The notes under the pieces: generated by a model | Told to the model about the DNA's origin: nothing | The model's database searches: none | Seen by the model: only the letters and a program-made list of their open reading frames with translations | Origin: Salipaludibacillus sp. LMS25 | GTDB lineage: Bacteria; Bacillota; Bacilli; Bacillales; Salisediminibacteriaceae | Assembly: GCF_024362805.1 (NCBI RefSeq) | Contig: NZ_CP093299.1 | Coordinates: 2,884,001 to 2,948,000, forward strand | Length of the DNA: 64,000 nt | Reading direction: 5' to 3' | Translations under genes and position numbers: made by a program | Part shown: positions 17,056-25,654 of the stretch, piece after piece | Position numbering within the stretch: position 1 is the stretch's first letter | How the letters are laid out: every line of letters starts with the position of its first letter

Positions 17056-17557
17056 CTATTGTGTATATTCAAAAATTCCATGTGAGGTGACAAGAAAGTT
17101 CCTATTGATTTCAAGGTCACGTCCAAATCTTTCATAATCAATATAATACTGTAGATGAACGGGAACTTCTCCTAATGCACCTGTTTCCTCCACGAAATAT
17201 CTCGCAACATCTGCCATATCCTCGCACTCTGAATAACAAATAATATCATCTTTATTTTCTAATAATCCCTTCGATGTTATCGAACCAATATCCATCAACT
17301 TCGGAAAGAGCGTTATACAAGGGAGTACCTTCAATCTCCTGTACCATTTCACATAACCGATTGATTTCAGAAATAGGTGTATATTCATGAATCTCAAACG
17401 GCAATTCATAGTCATGAACCGCTATTTCCTCATACTCACCATTTAATCCGATTCGTTCTCTTACTTCTTCCATATCAATGGGTGGTGTAAACCAAGCACC
17501 AACTGTCTCTCCTTCGTTATATTTACCGAGGTTGGCTATATAGACTTGCATTTCCAT
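17056..17557 (-). pseudogene. ardA: ardA antirestriction protein, frameshifted
   Basis: ArdA proteins mimic B-form DNA and inhibit type I restriction enzymes. The start is ATG 17557 with AAGGGGG upstream. The first part reads MQVYIANLGKYNEG, VGAWFTPP and NALSEVDGYWFDNIEG. An extra G in a GGG run (plus-strand CCC at 17267-17269) then shifts the frame, and the second part continues in another frame (LLENKDDIICYSE, then LQYYIDYERFGRDLEIN and SHGIFEYTQ). Total length of about 166 residues fits ArdA. A sequencing error at the homopolymer is the alternative to true inactivation. Confidence 0.85.
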
Positions 17558-17576
17558 GCTTTTATCCCCCTTCAAG

Positions 17577-18225
17577 CTGAGAAAGGGAATTAGAAAGCAA
17601 CTTAACTACGTCAAACGAGATCTAAAGCATGTGACAAACTTGGTAGATCAGGTTGGGCTTTCAGCTTTAAGTCGTCGTCAGTATCGTGATCTCTTAGTCA
17701 TTCAAGCCGTTTACCGACAATAAAAGCAGATGTACACGTCAAAATCTCATCGAATTGATGACAGAATCGTGAGTATCTCACAACCGCATGTACGACCGAT
17801 TGTTCGAGGTAAAACACACACAAACGTTGAATGTGGTGCGAAACTGTCACTGGTTATGAGGGATGGCTGGGCATTCCTAGATAACGTAAGGTGGGATGCC
17901 TACCGCGAAGAGACAGATTTGAAAAAAGCGATAGCGTTGTACAAAAATCGCTTTGGGTATTATCCGGAAGCTGTTTTAGCAGATCGGATTTATCTAACGC
18001 GTGAGAATCGGAAAGTATTGCAAGCGAGAAGGTAGTCGCCTTAGCGGCCAAAAGCTAGGAAGACCCTCGAAAAAAGAAAATAACGACCAAAAACGAGTCG
18101 CCTACCAGGAGGCACGTGAGCGACATGCCATTGAGGGCAAATTCGGAGAAACCAAACGCACCTATGGTTTAGGGCTTATTCGAGCACGTCTAAAAGAGAC
18201 AAGTGAATCCGTTATCGCCCTGTAA
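17577..18225 (+). pseudogene. IS5-like DDE transposase remnant
   Basis: Three pieces in order. 17577-17726 encodes QLNYVKRDLKHV...LVDQ and ends at an in-frame TAA. 17730-18035 encodes RIVSISQPHVRPIVRGK and FGYYPEAVLADRIYLTRENR with the catalytic Asp region. 18030-18225 continues in a shifted frame with RLSGQKLGRPSK and EGKFGETKRTYGLGLIRARL (catalytic Glu region). At least one nonsense mutation and one frameshift; the N-terminus is missing. No terminal repeats recognised. It abuts the ardA start. Confidence 0.75.
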
Positions 18226-18235
18226 GTGTTAAATC

Positions 18236-18658
18236 TTAACTTTTCGAAGGCCTAAGGTCTCGTCTTTTTTTCTTGTTTTTTACAACAATGGCATCGCTCA
18301 CGTCAGATAAAAGAGACTATCAGATGACATCTCATTAAAAGGAATGTTGTTAAGCAGCACCTAATTAATGCAATGCTAGTGAAAAGCAATATTTTTTAAA
18401 AATCTTTATTAAGTACAAAAAAGTCCAACTGAAAATAAGTCAGTCGGGTATAACGGTTAATGTTGATATTAAATACTGTGTATTAATAAATAAGTCATAA
18501 CACTTTAAATCTTTCTTTGTCATATCTAATAGTATCTAAATTCACAAAAACTAAATATGGGAGTTTTGAATTGTCTTATATTTATCACTTTTGTAGATTA
18601 GCTGTCCAAGTTCATTTCGGGGCTATAGAGATAATACTACGTTTAGGTAGTGTATATA
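18236..18658. other. intergenic gap, no gene found
   Basis: AT-rich stretch between the transposase remnant and the BlaI-like gene. A palindrome ACTAC-N6-GTAGT occurs at 18636-18651 near the repressor operator. No coding signal. Confidence 0.4.
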
Positions 18659-18677
18659 ATATCAACATAGTTGATAT
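18659..18677 (+). promoter_or_regulatory. palindromic operator before BlaI-like repressor
   Basis: The perfect inverted repeat ATATCAAC-ATA-GTTGATAT lies immediately downstream of a TATAAT-like -10 (18655-18660) and 32 bases before the start codon. This is the position expected for autorepression by a BlaI/MecI-type dimer. The sequence is not the classical TACA/TGTA operator. Confidence 0.55.
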
Positions 18678-18709
18678 ACTGTGAACAAAAATTACAGGAG
18701 ATGTGTATA

Positions 18710-19084
18710 TTGTCAAGTTTTCGAAGTTTATCGGAAACCGAAATGAAAGTAATGAAAGAAATATGGAAAATGGGGCGTCCTGTAAAATCTAACGAGTTAT
18801 TAGAAATATTCTCCAAAGAAGAGGAGAGGGAATGGAAAGGACAAACGATAGCAACTTTTTTATCAAGACTGGTAGATAAGGGAGTATTGCTAATTGAAAG
18901 AGAAGGTCGACCAAATACGTATGTTCCCCGTCTTTCTTTTAAAGAATATAAAAAAATGGAAGCACAGAATCTATTGGAGACCATGTATCAAGGATCTATA
19001 AAGAGTTTTTTAGCAACTCTTTATGATGACAAAATATCCCCTGAAGAACTAGAGGAACTCCAAAAGTGGTTTTCAGATAAGTAG
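18710..19084 (+). CDS. BlaI/MecI/CopY family transcriptional repressor
   Basis: A 124-residue winged-helix repressor. Family segments are LSETEMKVMKEIWKMGRPVK, WKGQTIATFLSRLVDKGVL (recognition helix and wing) and EGRPNTYVPRLSFKEY, followed by a C-terminal dimerisation helix region ending SPEELEELQKWFSDK. TTG 18710 is chosen since AGGAGATG lies 8 bases upstream. It would be paired with a BlaR1/MecR1-type sensor protease. That partner starts 8 bases downstream but is destroyed, so the repressor has probably lost its inducing signal. Confidence 0.88.
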   Translation: MSSFRSLSETEMKVMKEIWKMGRPVKSNELLEIFSKEEEREWKGQTIATFLSRLVDKGVLLIEREGRPNTYVPRLSFKEYKKMEAQNLLETMYQGSIKSFLATLYDDKISPEELEELQKWFSDK

Positions 19085-19092
19085 GTGTAATA

Positions 19093-19166
19093 ATGAGCGA
19101 ATGGTTAAATATATTAATTGTTCTGATAGGTGCATTCTTTACCTCGATTACTTTTGTTGGTGTGAA
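19093..19166 (+). pseudogene. truncated membrane partner of BlaI-like repressor
   Basis: ATG 19093 opens a frame MSEWLNILIVLIGAFFTSIT, a hydrophobic start compatible with the first helix of a BlaR1/MecR1-type M56 protease, with a weak AGGTG site. After about 25 codons the sequence passes into an IS end and the frame closes. The assignment to BlaR1 rests only on position and hydrophobicity. Confidence 0.5.
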
Positions 19167-19260
19167 TGATGTTAGTCTAAATAACGGACACTGAGAAAAT
19201 CACGTATAATGGTGACTAACAATTTAACGGGAGTGTCCAAGATGAGAAAATCATATGACT
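19167..19260 (+). mobile_element. IS3-like insertion sequence, left-end remnant
   Basis: TTAGTCTAAATAACGGACAC is an end sequence of the kind seen in IS3-family elements. It is followed by a GGGAG ribosome site and the first codons of a transposase (ATGAGAAAATCATATGAC), after which the element is lost. A second remnant of the same element is at 43370-43482. Here it joins two unrelated truncated genes. Confidence 0.7.
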
Positions 19261-20284
19261 AAATTACGTCAACACTGCTAGCAGTTCGCTGCAGCTGTTA
19301 GCGCCTCTTATCATTCTCTGGATAGGTGCCTATCAGGTATTTTCGGGTCAGATTTCACTGGGGGTACTGATCGCTTTTCATGCTATATCAGGTCAGTTTT
19401 TCAACTTGAGCGGATCAGTTGTGCATATGGTTCAGGCGTTTATTCTGACTACTTCCTATCTGAAGCGGGTGGAGGATGTACTCGAAGCGCCGGCAGAAAA
19501 GTGGAGCATGGAAGAAGACATGGATTCTGAGCCAATTAGGGGAAATATTCGTCTCGAGAACGTCTCATTCTCATACTCCAAGTATAGTGAGCGTGTCGTC
19601 GACAACCTTTCGATGACAATTACCGAAGGGCAGAAAGTGGCACTTGTAGGACAGTCAGGTTCAGGGAAAACGACAATAGCTAATTTGATTATTGGCATTT
19701 TTAAACCAGTAGCAGGGACCATTTATTATGATGACAGGGATCTTGAAGACATTGATCTTCAACAACTTCGCAGACGAATTGGTACTGTCCCACAAGATGT
19801 GACCCTTTTTAACCGGTCTATCTATGAGAATATCACGTTACATTATCCTGACGCGACTCCTGAAGAGGTAGTCGAGGCAGCCAAAGTAGCGCAGATTCAT
19901 GATGAAATTATGGCAATGCCAATGCAGTACAATACGATGGTCTCAGAGATGGGGATGAACTTGTCCGGCGGTCAGCGCCAGCGAATTTCGCTCGCGAAAG
20001 CCCTTTTAAGTAAACCTTCAATTCTTGTTCTTGATGAAGCAACCAGTTCATTGGACCACGTTAATGAGAAAAAGATTGATGACTATTTATCATCGATCAA
20101 TTGTACACGCATCGTGATTGCACACCGGCTTACAACCGTTATGAACAGTGATATGATCTGCGTGGTGAATAAAGGGAAAATCATGGAATACGGCACTCAC
20201 AAAGACTTACTTCATACCGGTGGATTCTACAGTCATTTTTATCCCACTCTTAAGGGGCAGTATACCCCCCACCTCAAAACATAA
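19261..20284 (+). pseudogene. ABC exporter (membrane-ATPase fusion), 5'-truncated and frameshifted
   Basis: C-terminal half of a fused ABC exporter of the bacteriocin/peptide type. It begins inside the last membrane helices (LQLLAPLIILW, then a +1 shift by an extra G near 19319-19321, then IGAYQVFSGQISLGVLIAFH). It continues with a complete ATPase: Walker A GQSGSGKTT, Q-loop VPQDV, signature LSGGQRQR, Walker B ILVLDEA, switch HRL. The N-terminal membrane half and any peptidase domain are gone, removed at the IS remnant junction. At the 3' end a 155-bp repeat has replaced the natural last codons: after GGFYSHFY the frame runs 15 residues into repeat sequence. Confidence 0.85.
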
Positions 20285-20396
20285 GAAGATCGAAACGTTT
20301 AGGTGGGGGATAAACTGCCCCTAAAAGTCCGATAAGTTAAACTACCAATCAGTGGGGGATGAAGGAAAACTCCCACTGATTGAAGCTTAGCTTTAT
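20237..20396 (+). repeat. 155-bp hairpin element, copy 4, inserted in a coding region
   Basis: Full copy inside the 3' end of the ABC exporter pseudogene. Joining the DNA before its CCCAC start (after TTTAT, 20242) to the DNA after its final TTTAT (20397) would give ...SHFYKNLS and a stop, a plausible C-terminus. No target duplication beyond the shared TTTAT is visible. Hairpin B and the outer stem GGGGCAGT/ACTGCCCC are intact. Confidence 0.9.
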
Positions 20397-20479
20397 AAAA
20401 ATCTTAGCTAATTTCTAGCAATGGATATTTATCTCTAGGTTTTCAACTCAAGAATAGCAAAATTAAAATTATTTAATTT

Positions 20480-20519
20480 GTAAAACAAACTTGACATTAA
20501 GTTAAGTTTGTTTTACATT
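20480..20519 (+). promoter_or_regulatory. promoter with 13-bp inverted repeat operator
   Basis: The perfect inverted repeat GTAAAACAAACTT (20480-20492) and AAGTTTGTTTTAC (20504-20516), spaced by 11 bases, overlaps a consensus -35 TTGACA (20491-20496). A weaker -10 TACATT (20514-20519) is at 17 bases. The XRE-type regulator encoded at the end of this operon (25655) is the natural candidate to bind it. Confidence 0.7.
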
Positions 20520-20558
20520 TACCGTATAAAGTTAAATAATAAAAGGAGAGGATTCTAA

Positions 20559-20858
20559 ATGTTGGAAACGTTTGTGCGTTGGGGGAATTATGTTGGAGGG
20601 GTAGTCATGATCATATGCCTTGTGGTCATGCTGATCATTAATAAGAGGATGGGTTCAGACGAACGAGCTAAAGCGATATCTGCCCGAACTTTCTCTGTGA
20701 TGTTCTTTCTGTTGGGCGGAATGATTGTGGGAGCAGTTATGTTCGGTGTTGATGAGGTCCTAACGAGCTCAGGATATCAGAATCTGACGCTGGTAATGTT
20801 TGCTTTGACCTTTTTAATCGGAACTGTCTATTTGCTAGTCCTTCAATTTAGAAACTAA
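20559..20858 (+). CDS. small three-helix membrane protein
   Basis: A 99-residue membrane protein with three hydrophobic segments (about residues 10-28, 45-65 and 74-95) and a charged cytosolic loop NKRMGSDERAKAISARTF after the first. Such proteins are often encoded with short XRE regulators; I cannot name the family with certainty. GGAGAGG lies upstream of ATG 20559. It is the first gene of the operon running to 25882 and directly follows the palindromic operator. Confidence 0.7.
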   Translation: MLETFVRWGNYVGGVVMIICLVVMLIINKRMGSDERAKAISARTFSVMFFLLGGMIVGAVMFGVDEVLTSSGYQNLTLVMFALTFLIGTVYLLVLQFRN

Positions 20859-20873
20859 TTGGGGGTGAGCAGA

Positions 20874-21799
20874 ATGAGTGAATTAGCAGTGGAAAAGGTG
20901 AATCTGACGAAACAATACAGTGGTATTACAGTCGTTAAGGATTTTAACCTGAAAGTGCCTCAGGGAAAGATATACGGTTTTCTCGGGCCGAACGGCGCAG
21001 GAAAGACGACGACACTGAGGTTGATTACCGGACTATTAAAGCCGAATGGCGGAAAGGTGTTCGTGCATGGAAAGTCAATGCCTGAAAGTCGTTTGGCTGT
21101 GCTTGCCAAGACAGGTGCCTTAATCGAAAGGCCTGCTCATTATCAGCATCTGACGGCAAGAGAAAACCTTGATATCGCAAGACGTCTCTATCAGGTCTCA
21201 GACACGGGAGCTGTGGACAAAGCACTGAAAGTGGTCGGTCTCGAAGAAGTGGCCGGAAAAAAGGTAAAATTTTCTCACTTGGCATGACGCAGCGTCTCGG
21301 CATTGCATGTACATTACTTCATGAACCATAGTTGTTAATTTATGACGAACCGACAAACGGACTTGATCCAGTCTGAATTCACAAAATCAGAAGCTTGCTC
21401 AAGGATTGTTGCACAAAGAACGGAACGACAATTATTATTTCGAGCCATCTGCTCAGTGAAAGTGGACAGATGGCTGATGACATTGGCGTTATCAGTGATG
21501 GGCGCTTATGTTATCAAGGAACGGTTTCAGGGCTGATCGAAAAAACCAAATGTGTCATAGGGATTGTAACAGATGACCAGGGGGCAGCAGCTGACGTTAT
21601 TAGAAGAGAAGGACTCGTAAGTCAGTGGGAGGGTGATAACGCACTGCTTGTGACGGGTACTCATTCCCAACTTCAGGCTGTGAAAAAATTGCTTAAGGAT
21701 AAGGGTATTCAAATCCGTCATGAAACAGGGAAAGATTCTGTCGACTCATTGGAAGAAGCCTACTTAACACTGATGAACAGTGAGACATCTGTCTCATGA
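20874..21799 (+). pseudogene. ABC transporter ATP-binding protein, multiply broken
   Basis: It was a BcrA/LanF-type ATPase of about 300 residues. The start is ATG 20874 after GGGGGTGA. Walker A GPNGAGKTT is intact. A one-base deletion near 21275-21285 shifts the frame just before the signature (readable after the shift as SLGMTQRLGIA). An in-frame TAG follows within HEP*LLIYDEP, and a TGA follows LDPV. The distal part (from 21395) reads SSHLLSESGQMADDIGVI and continues to 21799. Three lesions make it a true pseudogene. Its permeases downstream remain intact and may now use the ATPase at 23261. Confidence 0.85.
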
Positions 21800-22497
21800 T
21801 CACTTTGTTTAAAATCGAATTAAAGAAAGTGCCTGTCACTTATCTTCTCTGGGCGTATGTAACTGTTTGGGCCACCATTTCCTTCATAAGCTATGCCTCG
21901 CTGGCACATTTAAGCAGGCAATATTCTCTGGAAAGAAGCTGGAGTATCTTTCAAGAAACAGCTCAGATGGCCATGCCACCTCTCATGATTATTGTGACGA
22001 CGGCCACTGTGATGATGTTAATGGCATACGAGTATGACAGTGGTATGTGGAGATATCTCACATTATTTCCAATCAGAAAAGGTGCCGTCTTGACTGCCAA
22101 ATTATTAACCACGTTTGCAGTCCTCTCAGGAGCCGGAATTTCCATTTTCTTTGCGGTAGTTATGGCAAGTTTCGCAGCTGGAGTAACTAATACGAAGGGG
22201 GTTTTCTTCATAACAGCCGGCCCGGTGCTGCTTGCTTTCCCCTTAATGATCTTTCTGCTCTGGACTGTCGCGGCCAGCGGAAATATGCTAACTCCCACCC
22301 TAACAGGTATAGCTCTGTTTCTCTTTATTCATATTTTTGCGGGGTGGGGCGTCTGGCTTCCATGGGGGCCTCTGGCGACATTTGGCTCCATGCTGCAATC
22401 GTCGCAGCAGGACCTTATTTCAGCAGCACTCGCTCTGGTCTTAACGTCGGTTTTATATTTTGTTATTTCGGTTATGGATGTCACAAATCGCCTATAA
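21796..22497 (+). CDS. ABC-2 type permease (lantibiotic-immunity-like)
   Basis: A 233-residue membrane protein with about six helices. It starts ITLFKIELKKVPVTYLLW and has the YEYDSGMWRYLTLFPIRKG segment typical of BcrB/LanE-type ABC-2 permeases (first cytosolic loop after helix 2). It overlaps the end of the broken ATPase gene by 4 bases and pairs with the next permease. Such transporters remove antimicrobial peptides from the membrane. No peptide biosynthesis genes lie here, so this would be an immunity/resistance set (inference). Confidence 0.8.
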   Translation: MITLFKIELKKVPVTYLLWAYVTVWATISFISYASLAHLSRQYSLERSWSIFQETAQMAMPPLMIIVTTATVMMLMAYEYDSGMWRYLTLFPIRKGAVLTAKLLTTFAVLSGAGISIFFAVVMASFAAGVTNTKGVFFITAGPVLLAFPLMIFLLWTVAASGNMLTPTLTGIALFLFIHIFAGWGVWLPWGPLATFGSMLQSSQQDLISAALALVLTSVLYFVISVMDVTNRL

Positions 22498-22506
22498 GGA
22501 GAGGCT

Positions 22507-23268
22507 ATGAGAAACTGGATTCGTATGCTGGCAATTGAACGTTGTAAATTACGGCGATCGAAAATGTGGATAGTTATCATCTTACTAACAATCTTACCGG
22601 TCATTTACGGGTATATCATTTATTCACATATCATGGTTAACCAGTACGGGTATGACACGGAAAATCACTGGTATATGTATACCGTTATGGTGTTCTTATT
22701 TTATGGTACGATCTGTCTGCCAGTAGCAGTGGCGCTCGTGGCTCGCACACTGTACAAATTTGAAAAAGAAGCAGGGAACTGGGAGAAAATGTTACTCTTT
22801 CCCATTACCGCCACCCACGTATTTTTAAGTAAATGGGCCTGGATTGCCACAATCGCCTTCTTGACTCAACTGTGGACGTTTTTACTTATTATCTCGGGAG
22901 GGTACATTGCAGGCATACAGGATCAGCTACCTGTACTTACTCTATTTATACCTACCTTCCTATTAGGGACGTTCGGGACGGTAGCAGCTGGAACCCTGCA
23001 GTTCTATCTGTACCTGAGATTCAACACATCTGTTGCACTTTCATTAAATATCGTGATGACTCTCCCGTTTTTTCTAATCTTCTCAAACGAATCCGCTTCA
23101 TTACTGCCCTATTTGTATCCGTGGGCATTACCGGTTTTAGGAATGACGGTAGCGACTGCAGGAGGTATCCAGCTCCTCACATTTATAAGTGCCTGCCTGA
23201 TTATGTCGCTTAGTTTAAGTTATTTAAGTATCAGACAAATAAAAGAAGGAGTGCCGGCCAATGGGTAA
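22507..23268 (+). CDS. ABC-2 type permease, second subunit
   Basis: A 253-residue membrane protein with six predicted helices. It contains the ABC-2 loop KFEKEAGNWEKMLLFPITAT after helix 2, matching the LanG/BcrB pattern. It follows the previous permease by 9 bases with AAGGAGAGG before ATG 22507, and overlaps the next ATPase gene by 8 bases. It forms with 21796 the membrane pair of the first transporter. Confidence 0.8.
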   Translation: MRNWIRMLAIERCKLRRSKMWIVIILLTILPVIYGYIIYSHIMVNQYGYDTENHWYMYTVMVFLFYGTICLPVAVALVARTLYKFEKEAGNWEKMLLFPITATHVFLSKWAWIATIAFLTQLWTFLLIISGGYIAGIQDQLPVLTLFIPTFLLGTFGTVAAGTLQFYLYLRFNTSVALSLNIVMTLPFFLIFSNESASLLPYLYPWALPVLGMTVATAGGIQLLTFISACLIMSLSLSYLSIRQIKEGVPANG

Positions 23269-24181
23269 TCAATCGTATCTTCTCGAAACAAATGGTATAA
23301 CGAAAACGTATAAAGGAATTAATGTGGTCAACGGGCTCTCTCTCCAGCTTGAAGAAGGAGAAATTTACGGGTTCCTCGGCCCTAACGGAGCAGGGAAAAC
23401 GACCACGATCAGAATGCTGTTAGGCCTCATTAAACCTACGGAAGGGAATGTGATCGTATTTGGAAAGGAGTTGACGAAAGAAAGGATTGCTATTCTCAAT
23501 CAAGTAGGCTCACTAGTTGAATCCCCCTCTTACTATCCACACCTGACAGGTAAAGACAATTTGGAAACGCTCCGTAAAATTCTTCAGGTGCCAAAGTCGC
23601 GAATAATGGAAGTACTTGAGATGGTCAGGCTGACAAAGATGGCAGATCGGAAAGTGAAAGAGTATTCATTAGGCATGAAACAGCGGCTGGGACTGGCAGC
23701 TTCATTACTCGGAAGGCCGAAACTACTCATACTGGACGAACCGACAAACGGGCTTGATCCGGCGGGCATGATCGAGATACGGGAACTGATCAGACAACTA
23801 CCTGAAAAATATGGGATGACCGTCCTGTTATCAAGTCACTTGCTGTCAGAAATAGATCAGGTGGCCACTAAAGTAGGTATTATTGCAAAAGGGGAAATCA
23901 TCTTCCAGGACCAGATTAGTGTCCTCCGTGAAAAAGCGATCCGGAAACTGTACATTCAAATGGATGACTGGGAGACGGGCCAAAAAGTCCTTTCCAGTCA
24001 TGGCATCGAAACAGTTCGTCAAGATACTTGGCTGACGATGGCGAATCAGCCGGACGGCAAGATTGCTGAAATCGTAAAAGAGTTAGTATATTCCGGCCTT
24101 AATATCTACAGGGTTACGGAGGAGATGGTTTCGCTTGAAGATATTTTCCTCAACCTTACGAGAGGTGAGGAAACACTATGA
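23261..24181 (+). CDS. ABC transporter ATP-binding protein (BcrA/LanF-like)
   Basis: A 306-residue ATPase. Walker A is GPNGAGKTT, the signature is YSLGMKQRLGLA, Walker B is LLILDEPTNGLDP, and the switch histidine is in LSSHLLSE. The C-terminal extension of about 90 residues is usual for the BcrA/DrrA group. AGAAGGAG precedes ATG 23261. It is a paralogue of the dead ATPase at 20874 and is now the only intact ATPase in an operon with four permease genes, so it could serve both permease pairs. Confidence 0.9.
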   Translation: MGNQSYLLETNGITKTYKGINVVNGLSLQLEEGEIYGFLGPNGAGKTTTIRMLLGLIKPTEGNVIVFGKELTKERIAILNQVGSLVESPSYYPHLTGKDNLETLRKILQVPKSRIMEVLEMVRLTKMADRKVKEYSLGMKQRLGLAASLLGRPKLLILDEPTNGLDPAGMIEIRELIRQLPEKYGMTVLLSSHLLSEIDQVATKVGIIAKGEIIFQDQISVLREKAIRKLYIQMDDWETGQKVLSSHGIETVRQDTWLTMANQPDGKIAEIVKELVYSGLNIYRVTEEMVSLEDIFLNLTRGEETL

Positions 24182-24888
24182 TGAGAGCTCTTATCCAGTC
24201 AGATCTCATGAAAGTGAAAAAGATGGTTTGGGTGATGATGATCGCCTTCCCCGCAGGGCTCGTCGGATTACAAGCAGTGAATTATTCGCTGCGACTTGAC
24301 CATCTGCTAGGATTGCATGATGACTACTGGTACTTTTTGCTAGAAAACGTCCATGTTTTTTGGCCGACGGTTCTCGTGTTATCACTCACGCTGATCATTT
24401 CACTGTTCGCGAGTGTCGAACATGAGACAGGTACGTGGACGACCTTGTTTTCGTTACCGGTTAACAACAGGAAAGTCTATCTTTCCAAATTGGTGATTAT
24501 ATTAACGGTGCTCGTCGTATCATCAGTCTTATTTGCCGTCTTTTCACTAATTCTCGGCCTCGCATTGGGATTCGGTAGCGACCTGCCTCTCATGGATGCC
24601 TCACAGATGATCCTAAGTACATTTATCACTTTACTGCCGTTTGTATGTTTACAGTTTTGGCTGTCGATGAGCTATACTAACCAAGGCGTTGCTTTAACGA
24701 CAGGAATTGCGAACGCCGTGTTCATTATGTATGCTGTTGACTTGCCAACATGGATGCCGTGGCGCTGGCCGCTTCTGTTGGACGGTATTTCAACAAGTAC
24801 GTCGGAGATTTTCTACGGGCTTGGAACAGGTGCAGTCTTAATGATGATCACTCTTATTCATCTGACAAGAAAGGATGTGTCTGCATGA
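24178..24888 (+). CDS. ABC-2 type permease, third subunit
   Basis: A 236-residue membrane protein with about six helices. The loop VEHETGTWTTLFSLPVNNRK after helix 2 is the ABC-2 immunity permease motif. It overlaps the upstream ATPase stop by 4 bases, and its own stop overlaps the next ATG (ATGA). It pairs with the following permease and the ATPase at 23261 as the second complete transporter of the operon. Confidence 0.82.
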   Translation: MMRALIQSDLMKVKKMVWVMMIAFPAGLVGLQAVNYSLRLDHLLGLHDDYWYFLLENVHVFWPTVLVLSLTLIISLFASVEHETGTWTTLFSLPVNNRKVYLSKLVIILTVLVVSSVLFAVFSLILGLALGFGSDLPLMDASQMILSTFITLLPFVCLQFWLSMSYTNQGVALTTGIANAVFIMYAVDLPTWMPWRWPLLLDGISTSTSEIFYGLGTGAVLMMITLIHLTRKDVSA

Positions 24889-25628
24889 CGTTTTCAAACG
24901 TGTTAAAATCTGAATGGTTAAAGCTAAAACATTCCAAAGTTGTTTTCATCGTCCTCGCTAGCCCTGTGCTGGCAACGATTATTGGCTTGTTTACTACGAT
25001 GCACGTACCCGAACAGCAGTGGCTCGGCACAATCACGACAATGATTCTTGCACACAGTGCTATTTTCCTACCACTTCTCATGGGTATCTTTTCGGCGCTT
25101 ATTTGCCGCCATGAGCATTCAGGGGGCGGTTGGAAGCAAGTGTTGACGCTTCCTGTTTCAAGGCTGCAGATCTATTTTGCTAAATTTATCGTCATCCTGT
25201 TTCTTCTGACGTTAACTCAAATTGCATTTATGATCGCTACTTGGGTTGCAGGGACATTAAGAGGCTTCTCGGACCCGTTTCCATTTGTGAATGTGTTCGT
25301 GAGTGTCGGAGTAGGATGGCTTGCCTGTCTGCCACTGATTGCGTTACAGCTGTGGCTGGCCACTATGTTTAAGTCCTTCGCAGGACCGAGTGTAGTCAAT
25401 GTGATGCTGACGTTTCCAACCGTTGTCATTGCTAATTCACCTCTGTTTGGTCCAATGTATCCGTGGGCTCATCCACTTTTAGGGATGACTCAGGCCTTTT
25501 CCTATTCATTGGGAGGAGATGCGGGATTTTTGGACTCGGCAGTGACGTTTTATGTAGTAATGATTTCTAGCTTTGCTGTATTTACGGTAGTTGGAAGCGC
25601 ACATTTCCACAGGCGGGAATGGGTTTAA
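24885..25628 (+). CDS. ABC-2 type permease, fourth subunit
   Basis: A 247-residue membrane protein. The start MTFSNVLKSEWLKLKHSK is characteristic of LanG-type permeases. ATG 24885 sits in the ATGA overlap with the previous gene, so an upstream in-frame ATG at 24750 inside that gene is rejected. It carries six helices, and the loop after helix 2 reads HEHSGGGWKQVLTLPVSRLQ. It ends 26 bases before the regulator gene. Confidence 0.82.
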   Translation: MTFSNVLKSEWLKLKHSKVVFIVLASPVLATIIGLFTTMHVPEQQWLGTITTMILAHSAIFLPLLMGIFSALICRHEHSGGGWKQVLTLPVSRLQIYFAKFIVILFLLTLTQIAFMIATWVAGTLRGFSDPFPFVNVFVSVGVGWLACLPLIALQLWLATMFKSFAGPSVVNVMLTFPTVVIANSPLFGPMYPWAHPLLGMTQAFSYSLGGDAGFLDSAVTFYVVMISSFAVFTVVGSAHFHRREWV

Positions 25629-25654
25629 ATTCATCATGAATGGAGGGAATCTGT

